From: Candidatus Borrarchaeota archaeon
GTDB lineage: Archaea; Asgardarchaeota; Sifarchaeia; Borrarchaeales; Borrarchaeaceae
DNA: 9,189 nucleotides
Assembly: GCA_016840645.1 (NCBI GenBank)
Contig: JAEORY010000128.1
Coordinates: 1 to 9,189, forward strand
Reading direction: 5' to 3'
Shown: positions 1 through 6,112 of the stretch, piece by piece
How positions within the stretch are numbered: position 1 is the stretch's first letter
Layout of the letters: each line of letters starts with the position of its first letter
Translations under genes and position numbers: made by a program
The notes under the pieces: model-generated
Seen by the model: the letters and a program-made list of their open reading frames with translations, nothing else
Database searches by the model: none
Told to the model about the DNA's origin: nothing

Positions 1-310
1 TAGAGGGGTAGGAGATTAGCCTGAGTGATGTCTCCTCGAAGGTGGAGGCAGATGAACCACGTTCGGGGCTGAGTGTTTGAAAATCACCGTGGAATGCTCC
101 TCAAGTTCCACGCTCTGAAAGACATGATGGACGACCCAGGTCGCTATCCCGAGACCTGCACCATCATCATGTCCTGTGCCTGCCCCAACATTGGCGATGA
201 GGACTAACTCCCTTGGTGTTGGGAGCGGCGGGACTTGCGAGTACCCGCCATTAAAACACCGCGAGGTGGATACATCCACCCTGTTGCTTGCAGAAAGGGT
301 GGTGTGACAA
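1..310. ncRNA. Candidate structured RNA (unassigned family, possibly truncated by window edge)
   Basis: This block is clearly richer in G+C (about 55% by hand count of two lines) than the AT-rich DNA around it, and every plus-strand frame is broken by stops. It can form many short, strong helices: 10-15/31-36, 37-45/57-65 (one G-G mismatch), 88-94/106-112 (perfect), 121-130/161-173 with an inner helix 137-142/153-158, 227-235/240-249 (nine pairs, a bulged A and a TGCG loop of the UNCG class) and 265-270/275-280. An outer pairing 256-260/301-305 encloses the last one. A GC-rich island of hairpins in an AT-rich archaeal genome is the usual look of a stable RNA. I searched by eye for RNase P core motifs and the SRP helix 8 motif and did not find them, so no family is assigned. 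The strand is open: pyrimidine-rich DNA follows on the plus strand, while a TATA-like stretch at 308-320 could serve the minus strand. It could instead be a long leader of the polymerase gene. Confidence 0.42.
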
Positions 311-349
311 ATAAATTCGATTACTTCATTCTCTTCATATTTGGAAAAA

Positions 350-1435
350 ATGAAGCGTATTATTCTTCATGTCGACCTTGATTGTTTTTTTGCCGCTATC
401 GAAGTGAGAGATAATCCACTGTATAAAGGCTTGCCATTAGTTGTAGGAGCGGATCCTAAAAGGGGAAAAGGAAGAGGTGTTGTTTCTACGTGTTCTTATG
501 AGGCACGAGAATATGGAATCCACTCTGGTATGCCGATATCTAAGGCGTATAGATTATGTCCTGATGCGGTATTTGTGTTACCGAATTTCGATAAGTACCT
601 TGAAGCTTCAGAACAGTTCTTCCGCATAATTCAGAAGTATTCATCGGTGTGTCAAGAGGCAGGGATTGATGAAGGTTACCTAGATCTTACAGATGTATGT
701 GCGGATTATGATGAGAGCAGAAATATCGCCGAGCGGATGCGCCAAGAAGTGTATGATACACTAGATATAACTTGCTCAGTCGGATGTGCACCTACCAAAC
801 CATTTGCAAAAATTGCTTCTGAGCACAATAAACCCAATGGGATTACAGTCATCGAACCTGAAAATGTTAAATCGTTCGTAGAAGACATGGACATCACCAA
901 AATTCCGGGAGTCGGTAGAAACACTAAGAAATACTACAATGAGAAGGGAATATACACGATTGGAGATCTTTTAAACACACCCTTACCAAAAATGCTTGAA
1001 TTATTCGGTAAATATGGGAAAATGATCTGGGAAATAGTTCATGGCATGAACAATAATCCTGTAGGCGATTTTTATGTACGAAAATCTATCGGTAAGTCAA
1101 GGACGTTTAATCAGGATACCGCCGATATAAAAGATGTTTTGAAAACATTAGAAACGCTGTCGGCGAGAATTCACGAATATTTGAGAGAGCATAAGATATT
1201 CTATAAAACGGTAGGAATCACAATTCGATTCGAAGGATTTGAAACCTTTACGAGAAGCAAATCCGTGTCTTATTCCATTCAAAACGAACAACAGGCTATG
1301 GAGATCGCTTTTGAACTTCTTAGGGAGTTTTTGAATGAAAGAAGAAAAGTCCGTCTTATCGGAATTCGATTTTCTAATTTGCAGAAGAACGAAACCACTA
1401 GACAAACCACTCTTTTGAATTATATTGAAGTGTAG
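350..1435 (+). CDS. dinB: Y-family DNA polymerase IV (Dpo4/DinB-like)
   Basis: This is a translesion DNA polymerase that copies past damaged template bases with low fidelity. Counting from the ATG at 350 (361 aa), the palm carries the metal-binding acids D9 (in VDLDCFF) and D107/E108 (in GIDEGYLD), with F14 at the steric-gate position that excludes ribonucleotides. The conserved stretch SVGCAPTKPFAKIAS lies at 143-157. A helix-hairpin-helix thumb element (KIPGVGRNTKK) lies near 184-194 and the little-finger domain fills about 240-345. The last residues RQTTLLNYIEV contain Q352-x-x-L355-x-x-Y358-I359, a good match to a PCNA-interacting PIP box, as in archaeal Dpo4. A TTG at 341 would add three residues; ATG 350 gives the usual family N-terminus. 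A weak TATA-like run (308-318) precedes it. The common SIDEA motif reads GIDEG here. The gene ends 14 bases from a convergent ORF. Function is near certain. Confidence 0.96.
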   Translation: MKRIILHVDLDCFFAAIEVRDNPLYKGLPLVVGADPKRGKGRGVVSTCSYEAREYGIHSGMPISKAYRLCPDAVFVLPNFDKYLEASEQFFRIIQKYSSVCQEAGIDEGYLDLTDVCADYDESRNIAERMRQEVYDTLDITCSVGCAPTKPFAKIASEHNKPNGITVIEPENVKSFVEDMDITKIPGVGRNTKKYYNEKGIYTIGDLLNTPLPKMLELFGKYGKMIWEIVHGMNNNPVGDFYVRKSIGKSRTFNQDTADIKDVLKTLETLSARIHEYLREHKIFYKTVGITIRFEGFETFTRSKSVSYSIQNEQQAMEIAFELLREFLNERRKVRLIGIRFSNLQKNETTRQTTLLNYIEV

Positions 1436-1449
1436 CATTAGATGGGCTA

Positions 1450-1902
1450 TCAAACAAAAGTAAGGATGCTTGGGCAGCCTGAAAACTTCATCTTCCGCAG
1501 CTTGCTTTTTGGCTCCTCCACATGCCCAAAAAGGATAGTGCGGTTATCACTATTTTTGATTTGTCTAAATTGAAGTCGGGTGTCATGGGGGGCGGCCTTG
1601 ATATTTAAGGGAAACAAGTGAGATGCTACCCGCTGCATAAGATCAAGAATCAAGTTGGGATCAAAACCTCGTTGTTCATATTGTTTGAGTAAACGAAACA
1701 TGAAATCAGCACGAACTAATTGCTTCTGAACAGCGTGCAATTCATCGAGAATCGTCTTGACTTCAAGTGCTGTAATGAAAACAGCATCCTTAAACGGTTG
1801 GACTCTTCGAAGGCCATCTCCTTCGGGTTTGTAGAAATCAATAGTGACCGCATCAAATGACAATAATTCACAGCCCCTTGTGTATTGATTAGAAAATGTC
1901 AT
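1450..1902 (-). CDS. Hypothetical protein, 150 aa
   Basis: I do not recognise this protein. It starts at an ATG preceded on its own strand by the purine stretch TATAGGAA and runs without interruption for 150 residues. The composition is protein-like: a mostly strand-like N-terminal part (about 10-45), a helical and charged middle (about 48-95, containing ALEVKTILDELHAVQKQL and DFMFRLLKQYEQRG) and a basic C-terminal part. There is no signal peptide, membrane segment or cysteine pair, so a soluble cytoplasmic protein is likely. No competing plus-strand reading frame covers this stretch, and the stop lies 14 bases beyond the end of the convergent polymerase gene, which is sensible gene spacing. 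A TATA-like run on the minus strand at about 1955-1972 could drive it. Function is unknown; it could be lineage-specific. There is a modest chance that it is a non-coding open frame. Confidence 0.6.
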   Translation of the reverse strand: MTFSNQYTRGCELLSFDAVTIDFYKPEGDGLRRVQPFKDAVFITALEVKTILDELHAVQKQLVRADFMFRLLKQYEQRGFDPNLILDLMQRVASHLFPLNIKAAPHDTRLQFRQIKNSDNRTILFGHVEEPKSKLRKMKFSGCPSILTFV

Positions 1903-2043
1903 TTCCTATAAAGCCTTGGAGAGGTGCCCATTTGGAGATCTTGTAAGTGAAAATGGTATTTATTGGTTAAAATCTGCCGATAAAAATGAAATAAGCCTTA
2001 AATAAACTAGACAAAACTCTTGAGTTATTTTTGCCAATAAAAC

Positions 2044-2129
2044 ATGATTTTACGACAAAATATCACATTAAAGTGATAACTAGTTCGAAATAACTGATTT
2101 TATGTCACAATAACTGATTTTAGACAAAC
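2044..2129. repeat. Short direct repeats, iteron-like
   Basis: The 14-mer AATAACTGATTTTA occurs exactly at 2089-2102 and again at 2109-2122, exactly 20 bases apart. A related version, ATGATTTTACGACAAAA, lies at 2044-2060 and matches the second copy with its tail (CTGATTTTAGACAAAC, 2114-2129). A 20-base spacing is two helical turns, so the two exact copies would face the same side of the DNA. This could be a cluster of protein-binding sites or debris of an old insertion. There is no replication gene nearby to support an origin. Confidence 0.5.
2061..2078. promoter_or_regulatory. 18-base palindrome, possible operator
   Basis: TATCAC and GTGATA flank a 6-base centre with TTAA in the middle, giving an inverted repeat with only one non-complementary pair. 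Dimeric helix-turn-helix regulators bind sites of this size. It sits among the short direct repeats and about 160 bases upstream of the minus-strand ORF start at 1902. Binding is inferred only. Confidence 0.35.
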
Positions 2130-2157
2130 AAAACAAGAAAATGAACTCAATTTTCCA

Positions 2158-2331
2158 TCAAAGAAACTGTGAAAAGAAAGAGAAAGGGTTCATAAGAAAC
2201 TCGATAAAAGCCTCAGGAATCGGCACACAAATAACAAGTATTGCGTAAGCTAGTATCGCAACTATAATTCGCTTTGAGCTCAATTTGGAAACATCGTCAA
2301 GTGAGCCTTTTGATAAATAGTAATTCTTTTA
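2158..2331 (-). pseudogene. Decayed 3' fragment of a second site-2 protease (M50) gene
   Basis: Read on the minus strand from about 2307 down to the TGA at 2158-2160, this DNA encodes about 49 residues containing LDDVSKLSS, AYAILVICVPIP and FLMNP. They align without gaps to the C-terminus of the intact protease encoded at 4123-5328 (LDDVSKLSN, AYAILVICMPIP, FLINP). By hand count about 31 of 48 residues agree, and many of the base changes are silent. Upstream (2308-2331) the similarity continues in a different frame (ELLFIKR against VLLFFMRAR), with about ten bases missing, so the frame is broken. Beyond about 2335 in-frame stops appear and no protease sequence can be recognised. No zinc-binding or LDGG motif survives. 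It is therefore the 3' remnant of a diverged paralogue whose upstream part has been lost, next to the HTH/LAGLIDADG gene. Confidence 0.82.
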
Positions 2332-2482
2332 CTTTTAAGAGAATGCTTTTTCTGGTGAATTTTAAAAGATAAAACGATTATTAATTATATGGGGAGATTT
2401 TGTTTCGAAACGACTTGTTAAGATTTATTAAAATAAATATGGATGTCCTGTTCTGACAATAAATGCCGCAACTCATCCACAA
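2332..2482. other. AT-rich spacer between protease remnant and HTH gene
   Basis: Apart from a probable promoter I see nothing coding here. It may contain unrecognisable remains of the broken protease gene or the left margin of an inserted element. Confidence 0.4.
2424..2439 (+). promoter_or_regulatory. Probable TATA/BRE promoter of the HTH-LAGLIDADG gene
   Basis: The run TTTATTAAAATAAATA ends about 43 bases upstream of the ATG at 2483. With the usual archaeal spacing, transcription would start near 2455-2465 and give a short leader. No Shine-Dalgarno sequence precedes the ATG. Confidence 0.4.
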
Positions 2483-3949
2483 ATGAATGATAAATCTGCA
2501 AATAATGACAAATCTATACCCACAACTTTTAAAGCAGTCATTCGTGAGACTTCAGTTTATCAATACATTGTAGAACTTAAAAAAAACATTATTACAAAGC
2601 AAGGATTCTTTGACTTAGCAAAGGTACCAGGATTGCGTATATGTGGAGCAGGACGCTTCCTTAAAAATCTACGGTTAAAGAGCAAACTCTCACAAAAGGA
2701 CATCGCTGAATTCTTTGGCGTATCCATCGCTCAAGTCTCTTATCAAGAGAGAAATGGTAATACTATACCTTTACAACCATTAATTAAAATCGCGCAGGCA
2801 AGAGGCATATCAAGAGACGCAATTTACTTGCGTATTGCTCAAGGAAAATTCTCCATAAAAAACGTCGCTTTACCAGTAGAATTTGAGAAAATTCGTGAAA
2901 TCGTAGGTTATCTTTCTCCGACGAAATGCGGCATCAATGTAATCAAATGTCCTAAGGAAACTCTTTCTAAGATTAGAGCAACACTAAATGTACACATAAT
3001 CTCAGGACCACCTAAAAGTATCAAATCGAAAGGATTACACAACTATCTTACAACCTTCTTTCAGTACACCAAAGTACTTAAAATACATCATCCTCTCGCT
3101 GACGAAGTTAAACGTTGGCATGAACAAGGTGTTGATCTGAAACGTGCGGTTATTATCCCATGTCTCCAGAGCGATGGTACTACTAAACAAAAACTTAGAT
3201 ATGATATCAGTTTTCTTAGCCTTAGTCAAATCTTGCACAATTATTTTGTGGATGCGATGCACTACGAATATATCGAATTGCCATCAGCCTATTTTATAGC
3301 TAAACCCAGTAAAAGATGTTATTACACTGCATATGTTCAAAACAAAGCAAAAGAAATCATAGATGAAATAATGAAACTTGCAGGAAATACGAAGACATCA
3401 CCAAAAATCGGACAAACTGTTGAAGATTATTTAAAGGAACCGCAACCTCATTTGGACTATTTAATCAACGCTTCTGAGACGGAACAGAAGATTGCCTTAA
3501 GAATCTGGGCTTCAACAGAGGGATACATTAGCATAAACAGAAGTAAAGGGTGGATCTATCCTATGTTAGGAATCTCATGTGCTCATCCTGACTTAGCTAC
3601 ACAACTTCAACAAATTGCTCGACGCTTCAACATAAACTTCACTAAAAAACGTGCAAAAAAATCTTGGTCTGGAGTCAAAGTGCTTCATGCCTTGACTATC
3701 AGTTCATGCATCGCATTTCTAAAACTCGGAGGATTTATAAAAGGCGTAGAAATAAGTTTGAAGAGCAAATATCACAAAGGAATTAATAAAGACATCCTTT
3801 TACTTGGAATCCTAGAATTTATGAACCGCGAGAGAACCAAGGATTTTTACAGAAATCTCCCGCTTAAAAAAGTACACAACGAGATCAACAAAATCGTCGG
3901 AAACAAAGAATATAAATCAGCGGACTATTATATCGAATATTTCTCATAG
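2483..3949 (+). CDS. XRE-type HTH protein with double LAGLIDADG-like endonuclease region
   Basis: This 488-residue protein appears to be a DNA-binding, probably homing-endonuclease-type protein. Residues about 55-117 form an XRE/Cro-like helix-turn-helix (LSQKDIAEFFGVSIAQVSYQER at 69-90). Two later stretches resemble the LAGLIDADG helices that carry catalytic acids: RAVIIPCLQSDGTT at 221-234 (D231) and IALRIWASTEGYISI at 337-351 (E346). Each is followed by the beta-rich pattern usual for this fold, and FLKLGGFIKGVEIS at 412-425 is typical of archaeal free-standing members. Two motifs in one chain would make a monomeric enzyme cutting a long, asymmetric site. The gene stands alone between a ruined and an intact copy of a protease 3' end, which fits a mobile or selfish gene. 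Both motifs are degenerate, so it may instead be a domesticated regulator. The ATG is preceded by in-frame stops. The endonuclease fold is inferred from motifs only. Confidence 0.8.
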   Translation: MNDKSANNDKSIPTTFKAVIRETSVYQYIVELKKNIITKQGFFDLAKVPGLRICGAGRFLKNLRLKSKLSQKDIAEFFGVSIAQVSYQERNGNTIPLQPLIKIAQARGISRDAIYLRIAQGKFSIKNVALPVEFEKIREIVGYLSPTKCGINVIKCPKETLSKIRATLNVHIISGPPKSIKSKGLHNYLTTFFQYTKVLKIHHPLADEVKRWHEQGVDLKRAVIIPCLQSDGTTKQKLRYDISFLSLSQILHNYFVDAMHYEYIELPSAYFIAKPSKRCYYTAYVQNKAKEIIDEIMKLAGNTKTSPKIGQTVEDYLKEPQPHLDYLINASETEQKIALRIWASTEGYISINRSKGWIYPMLGISCAHPDLATQLQQIARRFNINFTKKRAKKSWSGVKVLHALTISSCIAFLKLGGFIKGVEISLKSKYHKGINKDILLLGILEFMNRERTKDFYRNLPLKKVHNEINKIVGNKEYKSADYYIEYFS

Positions 3950-4122
3950 GACGATACGATACTGTAAAGAGGAGTTCACCTCCTCTCTCCTTTCTACAAA
4001 TCTCATAAAAATTATTACTTAACGGTTTTTAGCGAATATGAAATATTCTTATTGCCATTAGTCTCCTTCCTAAGAGTCTATAGTATATAGCTTTGAAACA
4101 TCGTTAGTCTTATGATCTCAAA
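3950..4122. other. Intergenic region between convergent genes
   Basis: This separates the converging HTH-LAGLIDADG and protease genes. It contains the hairpin at 3968-3986 and otherwise AT-rich DNA with no gene. Confidence 0.5.
3968..3995 (+). terminator. Hairpin plus pyrimidine tract, likely terminator
   Basis: AGAGGAG (3968-3974) and CTCCTCT (3980-3986) form a perfect seven-pair stem with a five-base loop, 19 bases after the stop of the HTH-LAGLIDADG gene. The pyrimidine-rich run CTCCTTTCT follows. Archaeal termination depends mainly on T-rich tracts, so the hairpin may instead protect the transcript end. Confidence 0.5.
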
Positions 4123-5328
4123 TCAAATTCCACTTAAAAAAGTGCGAATAAATTCGAGGGGATTTATAAGAAAGTTGATGAGACTTTGGGGGATCGGCAT
4201 ACAAATAACAAGTATTGCGTAAGCTGCTATCGCGATTAGCTTGCGATAATTGCTTAATTTTGAGACGTCATCCAATGGTCCGGGATGACGGGCTCTCATG
4301 AAAAACAGCAGTACCATAATAATGATGATAGCAGACGCTAAACTGAAAAATGCCAAAATGACAAATACAATTGCAAGTGCAACTATACCTACATATCTGT
4401 GGCCTTTTTCTCCAAACAGTGATCGAGAAACATGCCCTCCATCTAATTGTGTTATCGGAAATAGATTTAGAGCCGTTATGTACATACCAACCCAACCAGC
4501 AAATGCCACCGGGTGAAGTACTAGCACTGCTCCCGTAGGAATAACGAGCAATCCAGTTGAGACTAACAGATTTATAAGCACAGTAAATAGAAGAGGTTCA
4601 GGGAGTGATATAAAATCTCCTCCTCCTTGCTCGGTAAGTGCTTGAATTGTTTCTGGCATGAGAAACGGTGATAGCATTATGCCGAACAAAGTAACTATGA
4701 TGGTGACGATAAATCCGAAAATTGGACCAAAGACCCCAACATCGAACAATTCATCTCTATTAAGATGAAGTTCTCGCAGTGAAATGAATGCTCCAAATGT
4801 GCCAAACGGAGGAATTGAGGGTATAAAATAGGGAAGTGAGGCGTCTATATCATACCACTTAGATAAGAAGAAATGCCCCATTTCGTGCAGTCCAATTATT
4901 CCCATTACTGCTACTACAAACAAGAAGATTTCAAAGATAAGATTGGCCTCTGGCCTTAGTGTTAATAGGGCAATTGCATGAAGATATCCTGCAAGTGATA
5001 CCGTGGCAATTGTGGCAATCAGTAAAAGAACGTTTTTAGTAGGAAAACCCGTTTTCCGTTCATCAAGATTAAAAAAACTTAGAACTAGCAGAGGTTCGTA
5101 TGAGGCATATTTTCTAAGAGAGGGAGTAAGACCAAGAGTAGCGACATCTTCTTTAAGCGCTTTCATGCTTTCCTTTGTTTCTGTCGCCTCAACAATGAAC
5201 GTCGGCATGTATTCGTGAAACGCGTTTCTAATAGTAAAATGTTGTTCAACATGTGTTCTTAATTCATCAAGGAGCGAAACTTCTTCTTCTTGTTCATCAA
5301 ATTCATCAAACGAAATCTCTTTGCTCAA
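4123..5328 (-). CDS. Site-2 protease family (M50) intramembrane zinc metalloprotease
   Basis: This is a multi-pass membrane protease that should cleave substrates within the membrane, as in regulated intramembrane proteolysis. The zinc-binding HEMGH lies at 148-152 inside a hydrophobic segment, and the second metal ligand is D296 in NLFPITQLDGGH (289-299). Between them is the family-typical stretch YFIPSIPPFGTFGAFI (167-182). Residues 1-98 form an acidic, soluble N-terminal domain, as in archaeal S2P relatives, and roughly six or seven hydrophobic segments follow. At 401 residues it is of normal archaeal length. The start is TTG, the first possible start after an in-frame TGA; GAGGAG lies only two bases before it, closer than a usual Shine-Dalgarno site. 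A TATA-like run on this strand (5362-5369) would give an almost leaderless transcript. The gene diverges from the acetyltransferase gene. Its C-terminus has a decayed twin at 2158-2331. The substrate is unknown. Confidence 0.93.
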   Translation of the reverse strand: MSKEISFDEFDEQEEEVSLLDELRTHVEQHFTIRNAFHEYMPTFIVEATETKESMKALKEDVATLGLTPSLRKYASYEPLLVLSFFNLDERKTGFPTKNVLLLIATIATVSLAGYLHAIALLTLRPEANLIFEIFLFVVAVMGIIGLHEMGHFFLSKWYDIDASLPYFIPSIPPFGTFGAFISLRELHLNRDELFDVGVFGPIFGFIVTIIVTLFGIMLSPFLMPETIQALTEQGGGDFISLPEPLLFTVLINLLVSTGLLVIPTGAVLVLHPVAFAGWVGMYITALNLFPITQLDGGHVSRSLFGEKGHRYVGIVALAIVFVILAFFSLASAIIIIMVLLFFMRARHPGPLDDVSKLSNYRKLIAIAAYAILVICMPIPQSLINFLINPLEFIRTFLSGI

Positions 5329-5361
5329 ATCTCCTCACTTAAGATTCAACAATACACTACA

Positions 5362-5424
5362 ATTTAAAACGTTTTGGATGGAACCATTATATTAGCTAAA
5401 GGAAAACAGTTTTAATACTTAATT
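5362..5424. promoter_or_regulatory. Divergent promoter region (protease and acetyltransferase)
   Basis: TTTAAA at 5363-5368 (reading the minus strand) lies about 35 bases from the protease TTG, and ATATAA-like DNA at 5385-5395 is a second choice. TTTTAATACTTAATT at 5410-5424 is a reasonable TATA box for the plus-strand acetyltransferase and would leave a leader of about 45 bases. Confidence 0.4.
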
Positions 5425-5489
5425 GGTCATCAACTATTAGCTATAAGGATGCTTGAAAGAAGAATGCTAAGGTACGCGGTGCGCGCGCG

Positions 5490-5969
5490 ATGGAACAAAT
5501 ACACATACGCCCATTTCAACCTGAAGATTTGCAGAGAGTTGTTTCTATCAACAGAACCTGCTTACCTGAAAACTACCCAGGGCTTTTCTTTATGAGTCTT
5601 TATGAAAGTTTTCCGAAGGCATTCATTGTAGCAGAGGATATTGAAACGAATACACTTATCGGTTACGTAATGGGTAGAATAGAACGTGGTTTTTCTAGCC
5701 TTAAAGGCTACAAATTAACTAAGAAAGGACATATTGTATCAATAGCAATTATTGAAGAATATCGACGAAAAGGAATAGCAACTAGACTTTTAGAAGCAGC
5801 ATTAGAGGGATTTAGAGAATATGGAGCCTCTGAGAGTTTTTTGGAAGTAAGAGAATCTAATATTGAGGCCGTAAACTTGTATCAAAAAATTGGGTATGTG
5901 GAGAAGAAAGTACTTCCAGGATACTATCGCGATGGAGAAGATGCACTTTTATTTACATGCCCTCTTTAA
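5490..5969 (+). CDS. rimI: GNAT N-terminal acetyltransferase (RimI / archaeal Ard1-Naa10 type)
   Basis: This 159-residue enzyme should move the acetyl group of acetyl-CoA to the alpha-amino group of protein N-termini in the cytoplasm. The GNAT fold is clear: IRPFQPEDLQRVVSINR at the N-terminus, LPENYP at 26-31 followed by FFMSLYESFPKAFIVAED, as in Ard1/Naa10, motif A with the CoA-binding loop RRKGIA (about 92-97) preceded by HIVSIAIIEEY, and a motif B region with LEVRESNIEAVNLYQKIGY and GYYRDGEDALLF. These late motifs are hallmarks of the Naa10/RimI group. Length is normal. The ATG at 5490 is the first possible start after an in-frame TGA at 5454. It is preceded by an odd GC-rich run that could pair with itself near the start codon. 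Archaeal members are broad N-terminal acetyltransferases, so the bacterial symbol does not imply that ribosomal protein S18 is the only substrate. Confidence 0.93.
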   Translation: MEQIHIRPFQPEDLQRVVSINRTCLPENYPGLFFMSLYESFPKAFIVAEDIETNTLIGYVMGRIERGFSSLKGYKLTKKGHIVSIAIIEEYRRKGIATRLLEAALEGFREYGASESFLEVRESNIEAVNLYQKIGYVEKKVLPGYYRDGEDALLFTCPL

Positions 5970-6093
5970 ACTACCTCTTCTTGGCAAAAAGGGATTTCCT
6001 GCCATGTAAGACAAGATGGTGAATCAAGATGATCTATTTCTGTCTTCAAAGCTCAATCCCTGTAATAATTCTTGAACTCATCAATCAAGCATG

Positions 6094-6112
6094 ATCAGAC
6101 TGCATCAGACTG
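6094..6112. repeat. Tandem 9-mer repeat
   Basis: ATCAGACTG occurs at 6094-6102 and again at 6104-6112, one base apart. It overlaps the end of the doubtful ORF at 6095-6265 and is probably a small replication slip. Confidence 0.5.

Larger units (their letters stand above)
1903..2157. other. AT-rich intergenic stretch with repeated motifs
   Basis: I see no coding frame of note here. The stretch begins as the upstream region of the minus-strand gene ending at 1450 and becomes very AT-rich. It holds an 18-base imperfect palindrome and three related copies of a short motif, listed separately. Confidence 0.6.

Noticed and set aside
20..204. C/D-box-like motifs (CTGA, TGATG) suggesting guide sRNAs
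   Set aside because: The motifs occur, but not with proper C, D', C', D order and spacing, and they lie inside strong helices.
16..279. 87-residue open frame on the minus strand through the GC-rich block
   Set aside because: The translation is unlike a normal protein (runs of His, Pro and Ser with no fold pattern), and the DNA is dominated by hairpins; it fits an accidental frame across an RNA or leader.
1..310. Assignment of the GC-rich block as RNase P RNA or SRP RNA
   Set aside because: A stretch GATGAACCAC near 51-60 faintly recalls part of RNase P, but I found neither the conserved GAAAGTCC-type 5' core nor the ACAGAA..GGCTTA 3' core, nor the SRP GGAA helix 8 motif. A covariance search would settle it.
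2288..4104. Ten-base direct repeat GAAACATCGT at 2288-2297 and 4095-4104 flanking the HTH/LAGLIDADG gene, as a target-site duplication
   Set aside because: Protease homology continues past the left copy to about 2331, so it does not mark the element edge, and the right copy is not followed by protease sequence. A ten-base match over this distance may be chance.
4298..5218. Plus-strand open frames opposite the site-2 protease gene
   Set aside because: They are shadows of a clearly conserved minus-strand gene and show no family features.
5329..5336. GAGGAG before the protease TTG, and AGGAG before the GTG at 6354, as normal Shine-Dalgarno sites
   Set aside because: They lie only one or two bases from the start codon, too close for ordinary pairing with 16S rRNA; they are mentioned with the genes but not called as sites.
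5448..5595. Overlapping frame beginning ATGCTTGAAAGA upstream of and into the acetyltransferase gene
   Set aside because: It encodes only about 48 residues without family features, and the acetyltransferase already has a complete N-terminus from its own ATG.
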